A stretch of DNA of 64,000 nt, from NCBI RefSeq assembly GCF_000731315.1, contig NZ_HG938353.1:4344001-4408000 (forward strand), given 5' to 3'. Source of the DNA: Neorhizobium galegae bv. orientalis str. HAMBI 540 (lineage in GTDB: Bacteria; Pseudomonadota; Alphaproteobacteria; Rhizobiales; Rhizobiaceae). Below the pieces are notes generated by a model. That model did not search any database. It saw nothing but the letters and a program-made list of their open reading frames with translations, and had not been told where the DNA came from. Shown one piece after another: positions 18,176 through 27,915 of this stretch. The position numbers were made by a program, and so were the translations under genes. How positions within the stretch are numbered: position 1 is the first letter of the stretch; each line of letters starts with the position of its first letter.

Positions 18176-19444
18176 ATGACACGCATATTGAAAAGCATTC
18201 TTTTTGCCACGACCGTACTCGCACCGGCGGGCCTTGCCGCCACCGGAGCCTCCGCGCAGACCGCCACGCTCACCATCGAGAGCTGGCGCAATGACGACCT
18301 GCCGATCTGGCAGAAGAAGATCATCCCGGCCTTCGAAGCCAAGAACCCGGGCATCAAGGTAACCTTCGCCCCGATGGCGCCGACCGAATATAATTCGGCC
18401 GTCAACGCCAAGCTCGACGCCGGCACCGCTGGCGATCTCATCACCTGCCGTCCGTTCGACCTGTCGCTCGCCATGTTCCAGAAGGGCCAACTTGCCTCGC
18501 TGAACGACCTGCCGGGCATTTCCAACTTCTCCGACGTCGGCAAGTCCGCCTGGAGCACCGACGACGGCAAGACCACGTTCTGCGTGCCGATGGCTTCCGT
18601 CATCCACGGCTTCATCTACAACAAGAAGGCCTTTGCGGATGTGGGCGTCCAGATCCCGAAGACCGAGGACGAGTTCTTCGCGGTCCTCGAAAAATTCAAG
18701 AAGGACGGCAAATACATCCCGCTCGCCATGGGCACCAAGGACCAGTGGGAAGCGGCGACCATGGGCTATTACAACATCGGCCCGAACTACTGGAAGGGCG
18801 AGGACGGCCGCAAGGCACTGATCGCAGGCAAGGAAAAGCTGACCGACGCCGACTGGGTCGAGCCCTACAAGGCGCTCGCCAAGTGGAAGCCCTATCTCGG
18901 CGACGGTTTCGAAGCCCAGACCTATCCGGACAGCCAGAACCTCTTCACGCTCGGACGCGCCGCCATCTATCCGGCCGGTTCCTGGGAAATCGCTCCGTTC
19001 AAGGCGCAGGCCGATTTCGAGATGGGCGCCTTCCCGCCGCCGGTAAAGAAGGCAGGCGATACCTGCTACATTTCCGACCATAACGACATCGGCATCGGCC
19101 TCAACGCCAAGGGCAAGAACCTCGAAGCCGCCAAGAAATTCCTTTCCTGGGTCGCTTCGCCGGAATTTGCCGATCTCTATGCCAACGCAGCACCAGGCTT
19201 CTTCAGCCTGAACTCGACGCCGGTGAAGATGCAGGACGCGCTTGCCCAGGAGTTCGTCTCCTGGCGCCAGAACTGCAAGCAGACGATCCGCCCGAGCGCT
19301 GCCGTCGTCGGCCGCGGCCAGCCGAACCTCGACCTAGAAATGTGGCGTGTCTCGGCCAACGTGATCAACGGCACCCAGACCCCGGAACAGGCCGCCGCCG
19401 AAACCCAGAAGGGTCTCGACAGCTGGTACAAGCCGGCGAAGTAA
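18176..19444 (+). CDS. CUT1-family ABC transporter sugar-binding protein
   Basis: Periplasmic binding protein of the carbohydrate-uptake-1 family, 422 residues. The signal peptide covers about residues 1-29 and ends near GASAQ; the mature part begins TATLTIESWRNDDLPIWQKKIIPAFEAKNPGIKVTFAPM, a standard opening for this family. It lies 26 bases after murQ and upstream of two permeases and an ATPase gene. Given nag genes and murQ on both sides, the ligand is probably GlcNAc, a chitin oligomer or a muropeptide sugar; this is inferred from context. Confidence 0.9.
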   Translation: MTRILKSILFATTVLAPAGLAATGASAQTATLTIESWRNDDLPIWQKKIIPAFEAKNPGIKVTFAPMAPTEYNSAVNAKLDAGTAGDLITCRPFDLSLAMFQKGQLASLNDLPGISNFSDVGKSAWSTDDGKTTFCVPMASVIHGFIYNKKAFADVGVQIPKTEDEFFAVLEKFKKDGKYIPLAMGTKDQWEAATMGYYNIGPNYWKGEDGRKALIAGKEKLTDADWVEPYKALAKWKPYLGDGFEAQTYPDSQNLFTLGRAAIYPAGSWEIAPFKAQADFEMGAFPPPVKKAGDTCYISDHNDIGIGLNAKGKNLEAAKKFLSWVASPEFADLYANAAPGFFSLNSTPVKMQDALAQEFVSWRQNCKQTIRPSAAVVGRGQPNLDLEMWRVSANVINGTQTPEQAAAETQKGLDSWYKPAK

Positions 19445-19453
19445 GGCAGTCTC

Positions 19454-19586
19454 AAAAGACCCTCTCTGGCCTGCCGGCCATCTCCCCACAAGGGGGAGAA
19501 ACTCGCGGAGCCGGATCGTCCTTGCCGAAACGGTGAGGCAGGTTAGTCCCTCCCCCTTGTGGGGAGGGGTTGGGGAGGGGTCTTTT
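19454..19586. repeat. Long palindromic intergenic element (RIME-like) between binding protein and permease genes
   Basis: Large interrupted palindrome. The outer arms AAAAGACCC (19454-19462) and GGGTCTTTT (19578-19586) are perfect complements. The inner arms CTCCCCACAAGGGGGAG (19482-19498) and CTCCCCCTTGTGGGGAG (19550-19566) are complementary over 17 bases. The left arm shares CTGGCCTGCCGGCCATCTCCCC with the repeat at 63288-63432, so both belong to one dispersed family, like the RIME elements of rhizobia. It ends in a T run and could lower read-through into the permease genes or protect the upstream mRNA. Confidence 0.8.
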
Positions 19587-19630
19587 TTGCCTAAGCAAGA
19601 CCTCCCGCGAGGGAGCATCATTCCCATACA

Positions 19631-20602
19631 ATGAGCCCGGAACCCAAAACCATGAGCGATACCGAAATTACCGATATCGAAACGGTTCCGGTGAAGCGCC
19701 CCACCCGCTGGCACATCGCCGTTTTCCTGGCGCCGGCTTTCCTCGTCTATACGGCGGTGATGATCCTGCCGCTGATCGAGACGTTGCGTCTGTCGCTTTT
19801 CAACATCGTCGAGGGCCAGCTCGCCTTCGTCGGCCTCAGCAATTTCAAGGTGCTGTTCGGCGATCCGCGTCTTTCCGCCGATTTCTGGAACGCGCTGCGC
19901 AACAACGTCATCTTCTTCATCATCCATATGCTGGTGCAGAACCCGGTCGGCATCGCGATTGCCGCCATGCTGTCGCTGCCGGGCCTGCGGTTCGCCGCCT
20001 TCTACCGCTCGGCGATCTTCGTGCCGACGCTGCTTTCCTTCGTCATCGTAGGCTTCATCTGGAAGCTCATCCTCTCGCCGATCTGGGGCATCGCCCCGAG
20101 CCTGATGGATCTGGTCGGGCTGAAATGGGCCTTCGCGCCCTGGCTCGGCAAGGCCGAAACCGCGCTGATCGCCGTCTCGCTGATCTCCGTCTGGCAATAT
20201 GTCGGCATCCCGATGATGCTGATCTATGCGGCGCTGCTCAACATTCCTGAAGAGGTGCTGGAAGCCGCCGAATGCGACGGCATTACCGGCTGGAGCCAGT
20301 TCTGGAAGATCAAGCTGCCGCTCATCCTGCCCTCGATCGGCATCGTCTCGGTGCTGACCTTCGTCGGCAATTTCAACGCCTTCGACCTTGTCTACACGGT
20401 GCAGGGCGCGCTCGCCGGCCCCAACGGCTCGACCGACATTCTCGGCACGCTGCTATATCGCACCTTCTTCGGTTTCCAGAACCAGATGGGCGACCGGTCG
20501 ATGGGCGCCACCATCGCCGCGGTGATGTTCCTGATCATCCTCGCCGGTGTCGCTCTCTATCTTTTCGTCATCCAGCGGCGCATGCGCCGATACCAGTTCT
20601 GA
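19631..20602 (+). CDS. CUT1-family ABC transporter permease, MalF type
   Basis: Inner-membrane permease of 323 residues with six main hydrophobic helices. A polar N-terminal tail of about 25 residues precedes the first helix (IAVFLAPAFLVYTAVMILPLI). The EAA loop contacting the ATPase is EEVLEAAECDGITGWSQFWKIKLPLILP, around residues 210-240. Alternative start ATG 19652 (MSDTEI) is possible. The C-terminus RRMRRYQF is typical. It is separated from the binding protein by a long palindrome and followed closely by its partner permease. Confidence 0.9.
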   Translation: MSPEPKTMSDTEITDIETVPVKRPTRWHIAVFLAPAFLVYTAVMILPLIETLRLSLFNIVEGQLAFVGLSNFKVLFGDPRLSADFWNALRNNVIFFIIHMLVQNPVGIAIAAMLSLPGLRFAAFYRSAIFVPTLLSFVIVGFIWKLILSPIWGIAPSLMDLVGLKWAFAPWLGKAETALIAVSLISVWQYVGIPMMLIYAALLNIPEEVLEAAECDGITGWSQFWKIKLPLILPSIGIVSVLTFVGNFNAFDLVYTVQGALAGPNGSTDILGTLLYRTFFGFQNQMGDRSMGATIAAVMFLIILAGVALYLFVIQRRMRRYQF

Positions 20603-20616
20603 AGGGAGCGAAACAC

Positions 20617-21456
20617 ATGTCGAAAGCCCGCTCCGCACCCGTCCGTGCCGCCTTCATCCACCTGGCGCTGATCGCCTATACGCTGGTCGCGCTGTTTCCG
20701 GTGTTCCTGACGCTGGTCAATTCGTTCAAGAGCCGCAGCGCGATCTTCAGCGCGCCGATGGCCCTGCCGTCGCCCTCGACATTCAGCCTGATCGGTTACC
20801 AGACGGTGCTGCAACAGGGCGATTTCGTCGGTTATTTCCAGAACAGCCTGATCGTTACCGTCGCCTCGATCGCGCTCGTCCTGCTGTTCGGCGCCATGGC
20901 CGCCTTCGCGCTGTCCGAATACCGGTTTCGCGGCAATACGCTGCTGGGTCTGTATCTGGCGCTCGGCATCATGATCCCGATCCGCCTCGGCACGGTGGCG
21001 ATCCTGCAGGGCATGGTGGCGGCAGGCCTCGTCAATACGCTAACCTCGCTGATCCTGGTCTACACGGCTCAAGGGTTGCCGCTCGCGATCTTCATCCTGT
21101 CGGAATTCATGCGCACCGTTTCGGATGACCTGAAGAGCGCCGGCCGTATCGACGGGCTTTCGGAATACGCGATTTTCTTCCGCCTCGTCCTGCCGCTGGT
21201 GCGCCCCGCCATGGCGACGGTCGCGGTCTTCACCATGATCCCGATCTGGAACGACCTCTGGTTCCCGCTGATTCTCGCGCCCGGCGAGTCTACCAAGACG
21301 GTGACGCTGGGCGCCCAGATGTTCATCGGCCAGTTCGTCACCAACTGGAACGCCGTGCTCTCGGCCCTGTCGCTGGCGATCCTGCCGGTCATGGTTCTTT
21401 ACGTCATCTTCTCGCGGCAGCTGATCCGCGGCATCACCTCCGGAGCCGTCAAGTGA
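20617..21456 (+). CDS. CUT1-family ABC transporter permease, MalG type
   Basis: Second permease of the importer, 279 residues with six hydrophobic helices. ATG 20617 is chosen because of the GAAGGGAG ribosome-binding site nine bases upstream; the open frame before it is only a shadow of the neighbouring permease gene. The EAA loop is DDLKSAGRIDGLSEYAIFFRLVLPLVRPA. The C-terminus [11 protein letters not shown] is the usual end of MalG-type proteins. The stop overlaps the GTG start of the next gene. Confidence 0.9.
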   Translation: MSKARSAPVRAAFIHLALIAYTLVALFPVFLTLVNSFKSRSAIFSAPMALPSPSTFSLIGYQTVLQQGDFVGYFQNSLIVTVASIALVLLFGAMAAFALSEYRFRGNTLLGLYLALGIMIPIRLGTVAILQGMVAAGLVNTLTSLILVYTAQGLPLAIFILSEFMRTVSDDLKSAGRIDGLSEYAIFFRLVLPLVRPAMATVAVFTMIPIWNDLWFPLILAPGESTKTVTLGAQMFIGQFVTNWNAVLSALSLAILPVMVLYVIFSRQLIRGITSGAVK

Positions 21457-22517
21457 CATCGTCCACCCACCCCGTCCGTGTCCTCGTCGCCGGCCTCGGC
21501 AACATGGGCAGGAGCCATGCGCTCGCTTATCACGATAACCCGGGTTTCGAGATCGTCGGCCTCGTCAACCGTTCGAGGCGCGACCTGCCGGCCGGGCTCG
21601 AAACCTATCCGATGTTTTCCGATTTCGAACAGGCACTGCGCGAGACGAAGCCGGACCTCTGCTCGATCAACACCTATTCGGATACCCATGCGGACTATGC
21701 GGTCATGGCTTTCGAGGTTGGCTGCGATGTCTTTGTCGAAAAGCCGCTGGCGACCACCGTCGCCGATGCCGAACGCGTCGTGGCGGCCGCCAGAAAGCAC
21801 GGCCGCAAACTCGTGGTCGGCTATATCCTCCGCCACCACCCTTCCTGGATGCGGCTGATCGAAGAAGCGCGAAAGCTTGGGCCGCCATATGTCTTCCGCA
21901 TGAACCTCAACCAGCAGTCCTCGGGCGCCAAATGGGACGTCCACAAGGCGCTGATGCAGACCACCTCGCCGATCGTCGATTGCGGCGTGCACTACGTCGA
22001 TGTCTGGTGCCAGATCACCGATGCGAAGGCCGTCGAAGTGCGTGGCATGGGCCTGCGGATGACCGACGAGGTCGCGCCGGACATGTACAATTACGGCCAT
22101 ATGCAGGTTCTGTTCGAGGACGGTTCGGTCGGCTGGTACGAGGCCGGCTGGGGGCCGATGATGTCGGAAATGGCCTTCTTCGTGAAGGACGTGATGTCGC
22201 CGAAGGGTTCGGTGTCTATTCTCGTCGACGCCAAGGCGAAGTCCGACGATATCGACACCCACACCAAGACCTCAGTCATCCGCGTCCATTCGGCCGAGAC
22301 CGGCGCCGACGGCCAGTTCGTGCGGCGCGACGAAGACCTCGCCATGACCGGCGAGCCGGATCACCAGAAACTCTGCGATCTCGAACAGGCCTATGTGCTG
22401 AAAGCCATCCGCGAAGATATCGATCTCACCCGGCACATGGACGACGCCGTCCAGTCGCTGCGCATCTGCCTTGCGGCGGACGAAAGCGTGCGCACCGGCG
22501 CACCCGTCCGCCTCTAA
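21453..22517 (+). CDS. Gfo/Idh/MocA family sugar oxidoreductase
   Basis: NAD(P)-dependent dehydrogenase of 354 residues with a GTG start overlapping the permease stop. The Rossmann fold begins [19 protein letters not shown] with the glycine-rich GLGNMG. The second family motif [18 protein letters not shown] holds the conserved EKP lysine. The C-terminal substrate domain has [14 protein letters not shown] with the conserved GxHxxD-like histidine. Its position between importer genes suggests that it oxidises or epimerises the imported sugar; members act on inositol, glucose, and amino- or acid-sugars, so the substrate is open. Confidence 0.9.
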   Translation: MTSSTHPVRVLVAGLGNMGRSHALAYHDNPGFEIVGLVNRSRRDLPAGLETYPMFSDFEQALRETKPDLCSINTYSDTHADYAVMAFEVGCDVFVEKPLATTVADAERVVAAARKHGRKLVVGYILRHHPSWMRLIEEARKLGPPYVFRMNLNQQSSGAKWDVHKALMQTTSPIVDCGVHYVDVWCQITDAKAVEVRGMGLRMTDEVAPDMYNYGHMQVLFEDGSVGWYEAGWGPMMSEMAFFVKDVMSPKGSVSILVDAKAKSDDIDTHTKTSVIRVHSAETGADGQFVRRDEDLAMTGEPDHQKLCDLEQAYVLKAIREDIDLTRHMDDAVQSLRICLAADESVRTGAPVRL

Positions 22518-22543
22518 ACGTCCGGTTTGTAAGGAAAACGCCC

Positions 22544-23545
22544 TTGGGTTCGCTTCAACTGAAATCCATCCGCAAGGCCTTCGGTCCTCACGAGGTGCTG
22601 AAGGGCATCGATCTCGAGGTCCAGGACGGCGAGTTCGTGATCTTCGTCGGTCCCTCCGGCTGCGGCAAGTCCACGCTGCTCAGGGTCATCGCCGGTCTTG
22701 AGGATGCGACCAGCGGCAGCGTCAGGATCGATGGCGCGGAAGTCATCAACACACCGCCTGCCAAGCGCGGCATCGCCATGGTCTTCCAATCCTACGCGCT
22801 TTATCCGCACCTGACGGTCAAGGACAATATGGGCCTTGGCCTCAAGCAGGCCGGCACCGAAAAGGCAGAGATCGACACCCGCGTCGCCAAGGCGTCCGGC
22901 ATGCTGTCGCTCGATCCCTATCTCGCCCGCCGCCCGGCAGAGCTTTCCGGCGGCCAGCGCCAGCGCGTCGCGATCGGCCGCGCCATCGTGCGCGAACCGA
23001 AACTCTTCCTGTTCGACGAGCCGCTGTCGAACCTCGATGCGGCTTTGCGCGTCCAGACCCGCCTAGAAATCGCCGGCCTGCACCGGCGGCTCAAGGCGAC
23101 GATGATCTACGTCACCCACGACCAGGTCGAAGCGATGACGCTGGCCGACAAGATCGTCGTGCTGAATGCCGGTGCAATCGAGCAGGTCGGCTCGCCGATG
23201 GAACTCTATAACAAGCCGGCCAATGTCTTCGTCGCCGGATTCATCGGCTCGCCGCAGATGAATTTTATCCCCGCCGAAAAGCTCGGCCAAACCGGCGCCA
23301 AGACGATTGGCGTTCGCCCTGAACACATCGCCCTGTCACGCGAAAGCGGTGACTGGAAGGGCAAGGTCATCCATGTCGAACATCTCGGTGCCGACACGAT
23401 CGTCTATCTGGAAACCGAAGCGACCGGCCTTCTGACTGTCCGCCTGTTCGGCGAACATGCCTATGCGCCCGACGACGTGGTGTTCGCGACGCCGGACAGG
23501 GCGAGCCTGCACCGGTTCGACGCGAACGACCGGGCGATCGTCTGA
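22544..23545 (+). CDS. CUT1-family ABC transporter ATP-binding protein, UgpC/MalK type
   Basis: ATPase of the sugar importer, 333 residues. Walker [11 protein letters not shown]-loop [13 protein letters not shown], signature [14 protein letters not shown], Walker [16 protein letters not shown] and the switch His in [13 protein letters not shown] are all present, followed by a C-terminal regulatory OB-like (TOBE) region with TIGVRPEHI. The start is a TTG at 22544 preceded by AAGGAAAAC; no ATG fits the expected N-terminus [11 protein letters not shown]. Such UgpC-like ATPases can serve several permeases. Confidence 0.9.
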   Translation: MGSLQLKSIRKAFGPHEVLKGIDLEVQDGEFVIFVGPSGCGKSTLLRVIAGLEDATSGSVRIDGAEVINTPPAKRGIAMVFQSYALYPHLTVKDNMGLGLKQAGTEKAEIDTRVAKASGMLSLDPYLARRPAELSGGQRQRVAIGRAIVREPKLFLFDEPLSNLDAALRVQTRLEIAGLHRRLKATMIYVTHDQVEAMTLADKIVVLNAGAIEQVGSPMELYNKPANVFVAGFIGSPQMNFIPAEKLGQTGAKTIGVRPEHIALSRESGDWKGKVIHVEHLGADTIVYLETEATGLLTVRLFGEHAYAPDDVVFATPDRASLHRFDANDRAIV

Positions 23546-23561
23546 CGGGGTCCATTCATTA

Positions 23562-23605
23562 GCAATTCCGGACGGTAAACCGCTCCGCACTTTTCCTGGA
23601 ATTGC
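23562..23605. terminator. Candidate convergent terminator between ABC ATPase and PfkB kinase genes
   Basis: Inverted repeat GCAATTCC (23562-23569) and GGAATTGC (23598-23605) enclosing a short inner hairpin CGG-TAAA-CCG. It occupies the 61-base gap between two convergent genes. A TTTT run lies within the loop and not after the stem, so the terminator call is moderate. Confidence 0.5.
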
Positions 23606-23606
23606 C

Positions 23607-24506
23607 TTAATCGCCGCTCGCGAGCAACTTGGCGCCGCCGGCCGCCTGGACGGCGCGGCTGCCGAACCGGATGCCTGCCTTGAGGCAGGCATCTTCCGAT
23701 GCCTCGTTCAGCCAGGCATCGATAAAGCCGGCATTAAAGGCGTCGCCGGCGCCGGTCGTGTCGATCACCGGCACGGTCTCCGCCGGCGCATGCAGCATCC
23801 GGCCGTTCGACATCGCCCAAGCGCCCTTCGCGCCGCCCTTCAGGAGGACCAGCGGAAAGGCCGGCGACAGCTTGGCGAGCGCGGCTTCAGGATCGGCCGA
23901 ACCGGTAATTGCTTCCGCCTCTTCGAGATTGGGCAGGAAGAGATCGACGCCCTCGCAGGCCTGCAGCAGACCGCGGTCATAGATCAGTGTCGCATCCCAG
24001 CTCGGATCGAGCGAAACGGTCAGGCCCTTTTCCTTGGCGCGGGAAACGAGGTCCGGGATCTCGTGCAGCGTCGCATATTCGGCAATGTGCAGGTGGCGGG
24101 CTTCGTCCCAGTCGAGCGCGGCGTCGAGCGTGGCGGGCAGGGCAGGTCCGGCGCGGCGGGTGAGGAAGGCGCGGTCCTGGCCGACGACGGCCGCGACCGT
24201 CACCTGCGGTCCGGCATCGTCCGCGTGTTCGATAAAACGCAGGTCGACGCCGCTGTCGCGGATCTGCTCCTCGACGCCCGTCGACAGCGAATCCGTGCCA
24301 AGCCGAGCGGCAAGCGCCACCTTGCGGCCCGCATGGGCAAGATGGGCGGCCGCGATGAAGGCACCGCCGCCGGCTGCGATCTCCATGCCGCTGGCATAGA
24401 TCTCACGCCCGAGCACCGGCAGGTGGCCGAGGCCCGTGAAAATCAGGTCGCAATAGATCCGCCCGATGCTGAGCACCGCGGATCTTTTCTCTGCATGCGT
24501 CATCAT
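23607..24506 (-). CDS. PfkB-family carbohydrate kinase
   Basis: Ribokinase-fold sugar kinase of 299 residues. The N-terminal block [14 protein letters not shown] and [28 protein letters not shown] give the sugar-binding lid and first signature; the C-terminal signature [20 protein letters not shown] holds the catalytic Asp and the anion hole. It is the last gene of the leftward importer operon, overlapping the ATPase gene by four bases, so it likely phosphorylates the imported sugar or its derivative. The exact sugar is not readable. Confidence 0.9.
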   Translation of the reverse strand: MMTHAEKRSAVLSIGRIYCDLIFTGLGHLPVLGREIYASGMEIAAGGGAFIAAAHLAHAGRKVALAARLGTDSLSTGVEEQIRDSGVDLRFIEHADDAGPQVTVAAVVGQDRAFLTRRAGPALPATLDAALDWDEARHLHIAEYATLHEIPDLVSRAKEKGLTVSLDPSWDATLIYDRGLLQACEGVDLFLPNLEEAEAITGSADPEAALAKLSPAFPLVLLKGGAKGAWAMSNGRMLHAPAETVPVIDTTGAGDAFNAGFIDAWLNEASEDACLKAGIRFGSRAVQAAGGAKLLASGD

Positions 24507-25543
24507 GAACGGCCCAGAAATCTCTCTGTGCTGGCATCGAAGAGGTAGAGGTCGCCTGGAGCGGCTTCGCAGGTAAGCGTGCTTCCGACGGTCGGCACGA
24601 ATTTTTCGCGCACGGTGGCGATCATCGATGTATCGGCAACGTCCAGATGCACCAGCGTTTCCGGCCCCAACGGCTCGACGGCCGAGACCGTTCCGGTCAC
24701 CGTGAAGCCGCTGCCGCCGGTAACTGTCGCGTGGGCAATCAGGTCATGCGGGCGCACGCCGATCAGGATATCGCCGACAGGCGCCATTACCGCACCCGAA
24801 GCGGTGCGACGGCCGCGCACGAGGTTCATCGACGGGCTGCCGATGAAGCGGGCGGTGAACACGTCGACCGGGCTGTCATAGAGTTCCGAAGGCGTGCCGA
24901 CCTGCAGGATCACGCCGTCCTTCATCACCACGATACGATCGGCCATCGTCATCGCCTCGATCTGGTCGTGGGTGACGTAGACGGTCGTGGTCTTCAGCTT
25001 TTGATGCAGCCGCTTGATTTCGATGCGCATCTGCGCACGAAGTTGGGCGTCGAGGTTGGAAAGGGGCTCGTCGAACAGGAAGGCGGAGGGATCGCGCACC
25101 ATGGCGCGGCCGATCGCGACGCGCTGGCGCTGGCCGCCGGAAAGGGCGGCCGGGCGGCGGTCAAGCAGGGCGCCGAGGCCGAGAATCTTGCCCGCCTCCT
25201 CGATCCGCTTGTCCTTCTCGGCCTTGCTGAGCTTCGAGGTATAAAGGCCGAAGCCGATATTCTGGCGCACGGTCATATGCGGATAGATCGCATAGTTCTG
25301 GAACACCATGGCGATGTTGCGCTGCTTCGGCTCGCGCTCGTTGACCACTTCCGAGCCGATCCTCAGCGTGCCGCCAGAGATTTCTTCAAGGCCTGCGATC
25401 ATCCGGAGCGTCGTCGATTTGCCGCAGCCGGAAGGGCCGACGAAAACGACGAATTCGCCATCGGCGATCTGGAGGTCGATGCCCTTGACGGCTTCGACCT
25501 TGCCGTAACGCTTCACCAGTTTTTCAAGTTCGATCGTCGCCAT
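24503..25543 (-). CDS. CUT1-family ABC transporter ATP-binding protein, UgpC type
   Basis: ATPase of the second sugar importer, 346 residues. Walker [53 protein letters not shown] and [13 protein letters not shown] are all intact, and a C-terminal TOBE region includes [12 protein letters not shown]. It overlaps the PfkB gene by four bases, and its ATG shares one base with the stop of the lyase gene upstream. This tight packing places transport, lyase and kinase in one transcript. Confidence 0.92.
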   Translation of the reverse strand: MATIELEKLVKRYGKVEAVKGIDLQIADGEFVVFVGPSGCGKSTTLRMIAGLEEISGGTLRIGSEVVNEREPKQRNIAMVFQNYAIYPHMTVRQNIGFGLYTSKLSKAEKDKRIEEAGKILGLGALLDRRPAALSGGQRQRVAIGRAMVRDPSAFLFDEPLSNLDAQLRAQMRIEIKRLHQKLKTTTVYVTHDQIEAMTMADRIVVMKDGVILQVGTPSELYDSPVDVFTARFIGSPSMNLVRGRRTASGAVMAPVGDILIGVRPHDLIAHATVTGGSGFTVTGTVSAVEPLGPETLVHLDVADTSMIATVREKFVPTVGSTLTCEAAPGDLYLFDASTERFLGRS

Positions 25544-27057
25544 CAGCGGGCTCCCGTCAGGGCGGTGAATTTCTGGTTCAGTTCGGCTGCTGCCTTCGCC
25601 TCATGGTCCGCAGCCTTCTTGGCTTCGGCTTCGAAGGCGGCCAGCTTGTCGCGATAGGCAGCGATTGCGGCCTGCATCGGCTCAGGCGCGGGACCGCCAA
25701 AACGGGCGCGCACGGCGACGAAATGTTCGGGCGAAACGATCTCCTTGAATTTTTGGAGATCGACGGAAGGCCTGCGGCCGGCCGAATGCTCGAAGGCCTT
25801 GAGGAAGGGATCGTAGCCGTCATTGGGTAGATCGCCCTTGGACGCGACGACGCTCCTTGCCGTCGCTGCGGCAATCTCATGGGCCTCGCGGAACGAAAGC
25901 CCTTCGATGCGCACCAACGAGTCGGCAAGTTCGGTAATGGTGATGCAGGACCGGCGAATATTCTGGTCGACGCGCTCCGGATCGATGCTGATCTGGCTGA
26001 TGAGGGCGGCGAGCAGGTCGAGCACCCGGGAGGCGGAGGCGAAGGCCTCGTAGCCCATGCCCTGCGTTTCGCCCTCGCTGTCGTTCATGTCGGTGAAGGG
26101 TGTGTTGTGCATCACGTCGAGAACGGTGCGGGCGCGGCCCATCGTCTGGCTGGCGAGATGGCGCAGATGCTCGATCGGCACCGGATTGCGCTTCTGCGGC
26201 ATGATCGAGGAGATCTGCACCAGCGCGTTCGGCACGTAGATCTGCCCGACTTCGAAGCTCGTCCAGAACTGGAAGTCCTGGATGAGGCGGCCGAGATGCA
26301 GGAACATCAGCTCGATCGCCGAATAGGTCGAGGTCGTGTAGTCGACCGAGGCGATGCAGCTGTAGGAATTGCGAAGCGGTGCCGAGAAGCCGAGGAGGTG
26401 GGCCACGCGGGCGCGGTCGATCGGAAAACCGGACGTCGTGATTGCCGCCGCCCCCATGGGTGAAAGATCAACGATCTTGCGGGCTTCGGCAAACCGCTCG
26501 ATATCGCGGATCAGAATTTCGATCGCGGCCGACAGGTAGTGGCCGAACGTCGTCGGCTGGGCCGGCTGGCCATGCGTATAGGCGACGATCAGGGTCGTCT
26601 TGTTGCGCTCCGCGGCATCGACCATCGCGGCAAGCAGCAGCCTAGCCTTGCCCATCAGCGCATCGATCTTGTCCTTCAGCCCGAGCTTGAAGAGCGTGTG
26701 GTCAATGTCATTGCGCGAACGGGCGGTGTGCAGGCGCCCGGCGATATCGACGCCGATGCGGGCCTTCAGCTCCTTTTCGATCAGGAAGAAGAAGTCCTCC
26801 ACCTCGCCGGTATAGACGAGCTGGGACGGATCGATTTCCGTGTCGATCGCCTCCAATGCGCCGGCGATCTTGGACGCGATTTCCTTGTCGAGGATACCGG
26901 TCTCGACCAGCATCACGAGATGCGCCCGGTCGATCCGGCGGAAACCGTCCACATGATGGCTCTTGGCGCCGTCGAAGAGCGGCCTGAGCACGGTTTCCTT
27001 GTAGACCGGATCGGGGAACTTGCTGGTGTCGGAAAGGCGCGGGTTGATGTCCGCCAT
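25543..27057 (-). CDS. Argininosuccinate lyase-like enzyme (fumarase/aspartase superfamily paralogue)
   Basis: Homotetrameric C-N lyase of the argininosuccinate lyase family, 504 residues, longer than housekeeping ArgH (about 460). The superfamily signature with the catalytic Ser is [19 protein letters not shown] near residue 285; the catalytic His region is [30 protein letters not shown] matches the ArgH-type N-terminal block. Encoded inside a sugar ABC operon, it is unlikely to be the arginine-biosynthetic enzyme. Relatives such as EDDS lyase cleave N-linked succinate groups, so a sugar- or amine-linked substrate is possible. Function is not established. Confidence 0.85.
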   Translation of the reverse strand: MADINPRLSDTSKFPDPVYKETVLRPLFDGAKSHHVDGFRRIDRAHLVMLVETGILDKEIASKIAGALEAIDTEIDPSQLVYTGEVEDFFFLIEKELKARIGVDIAGRLHTARSRNDIDHTLFKLGLKDKIDALMGKARLLLAAMVDAAERNKTTLIVAYTHGQPAQPTTFGHYLSAAIEILIRDIERFAEARKIVDLSPMGAAAITTSGFPIDRARVAHLLGFSAPLRNSYSCIASVDYTTSTYSAIELMFLHLGRLIQDFQFWTSFEVGQIYVPNALVQISSIMPQKRNPVPIEHLRHLASQTMGRARTVLDVMHNTPFTDMNDSEGETQGMGYEAFASASRVLDLLAALISQISIDPERVDQNIRRSCITITELADSLVRIEGLSFREAHEIAAATARSVVASKGDLPNDGYDPFLKAFEHSAGRRPSVDLQKFKEIVSPEHFVAVRARFGGPAPEPMQAAIAAYRDKLAAFEAEAKKAADHEAKAAAELNQKFTALTGAR

Positions 27058-27072
27058 GGCTTTATCCTTGCA

Positions 27073-27915
27073 TTATCCCTTTAGGCCCGCCAGCATCACA
27101 CCGCGGACGATGTAGCGCTGCAGAACGAGGAAGACGAGAAGGGTGGGAAGGGTGGCGATCGCAGCCCCCGTCATGATCATTTCCCACTGGATGGACTGCT
27201 CGACCGCGAAGCTCGAAAGCCCGACCGGCAGCGTGTAGAGTTCCTTGCTGGTGGTGACGATCAGCGGCCAGAAGAACGCCGTCCAGTTGCCGAGGAAGGT
27301 GAAGATCGCAAGCGCCGAAAGCGCAGGCGTCACCAAGGGCAGCGCCACTTTCCACCAGATCTGGAATTCGTTGAGCCCGTCGACGCGCGCCGCCTCGATG
27401 AAGTCGTTCGGCACGGTTTCGAAGAACTGCTTCATCAGGAAGGTGCCGAAGGCCGTCATCATGCCGGGGAACATGATGCCCCAGTAGCTGTCCAGCCAGC
27501 CGAGCTGGCTCGACATCAGGTACCACGGGATGACCAGCATCTCGGTCGGGATCATCAGCGTCGAGAGGATCGCGATGAAGATGAAATAGCGCCCGCGAAA
27601 CTCGAACTTTGCGAGCGTATAACCGACGAGGCTGTCGAAGAAGCAGTTCGACAGGGTGACGAGGACGGCGATCAGCGTCGAATTGAAGAACCAGCGCATG
27701 AACCGCCCGTCGGCGAGCACTGAGATATAGTTTGCCAGCGTCGGCGCGGCCGGGATGAGGCGCAGGTCATAGATCTGGTCGGCCGTCTTCAGGGACGTCG
27801 AGAACATGAAGGCGATCGGCGAGACCATGATCAGGCCGCCGATGAACAGCACGGTCCAGGTGACGATCAGGCCGGGCCGGATCCTACCGTGGCTGAGGCG
27901 AGTGGCTTCGCTCAT
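27073..27915 (-). CDS. CUT1-family ABC transporter permease, MalG type
   Basis: Membrane subunit of the second importer, 280 residues with six hydrophobic helices. The start ATG 27915 overlaps the end of the MalF-type gene by four bases; the longer open frame upstream is a shadow of that gene. The EAA loop is NDFIEAARVDGLNEFQIWWKVALPLVTPAL. The C-terminus RYIVRGVMLAGLKG is typical for MalG-like proteins. The lyase gene follows after 15 bases. Confidence 0.92.
   Translation of the reverse strand: MSEATRLSHGRIRPGLIVTWTVLFIGGLIMVSPIAFMFSTSLKTADQIYDLRLIPAAPTLANYISVLADGRFMRWFFNSTLIAVLVTLSNCFFDSLVGYTLAKFEFRGRYFIFIAILSTLMIPTEMLVIPWYLMSSQLGWLDSYWGIMFPGMMTAFGTFLMKQFFETVPNDFIEAARVDGLNEFQIWWKVALPLVTPALSALAIFTFLGNWTAFFWPLIVTTSKELYTLPVGLSSFAVEQSIQWEMIMTGAAIATLPTLLVFLVLQRYIVRGVMLAGLKG

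Noticed and set aside
21932..22543. Upstream extension of the UgpC-like ATPase frame
   Set aside because: It overlaps the oxidoreductase gene in another frame; the ATPase begins at TTG 22544.
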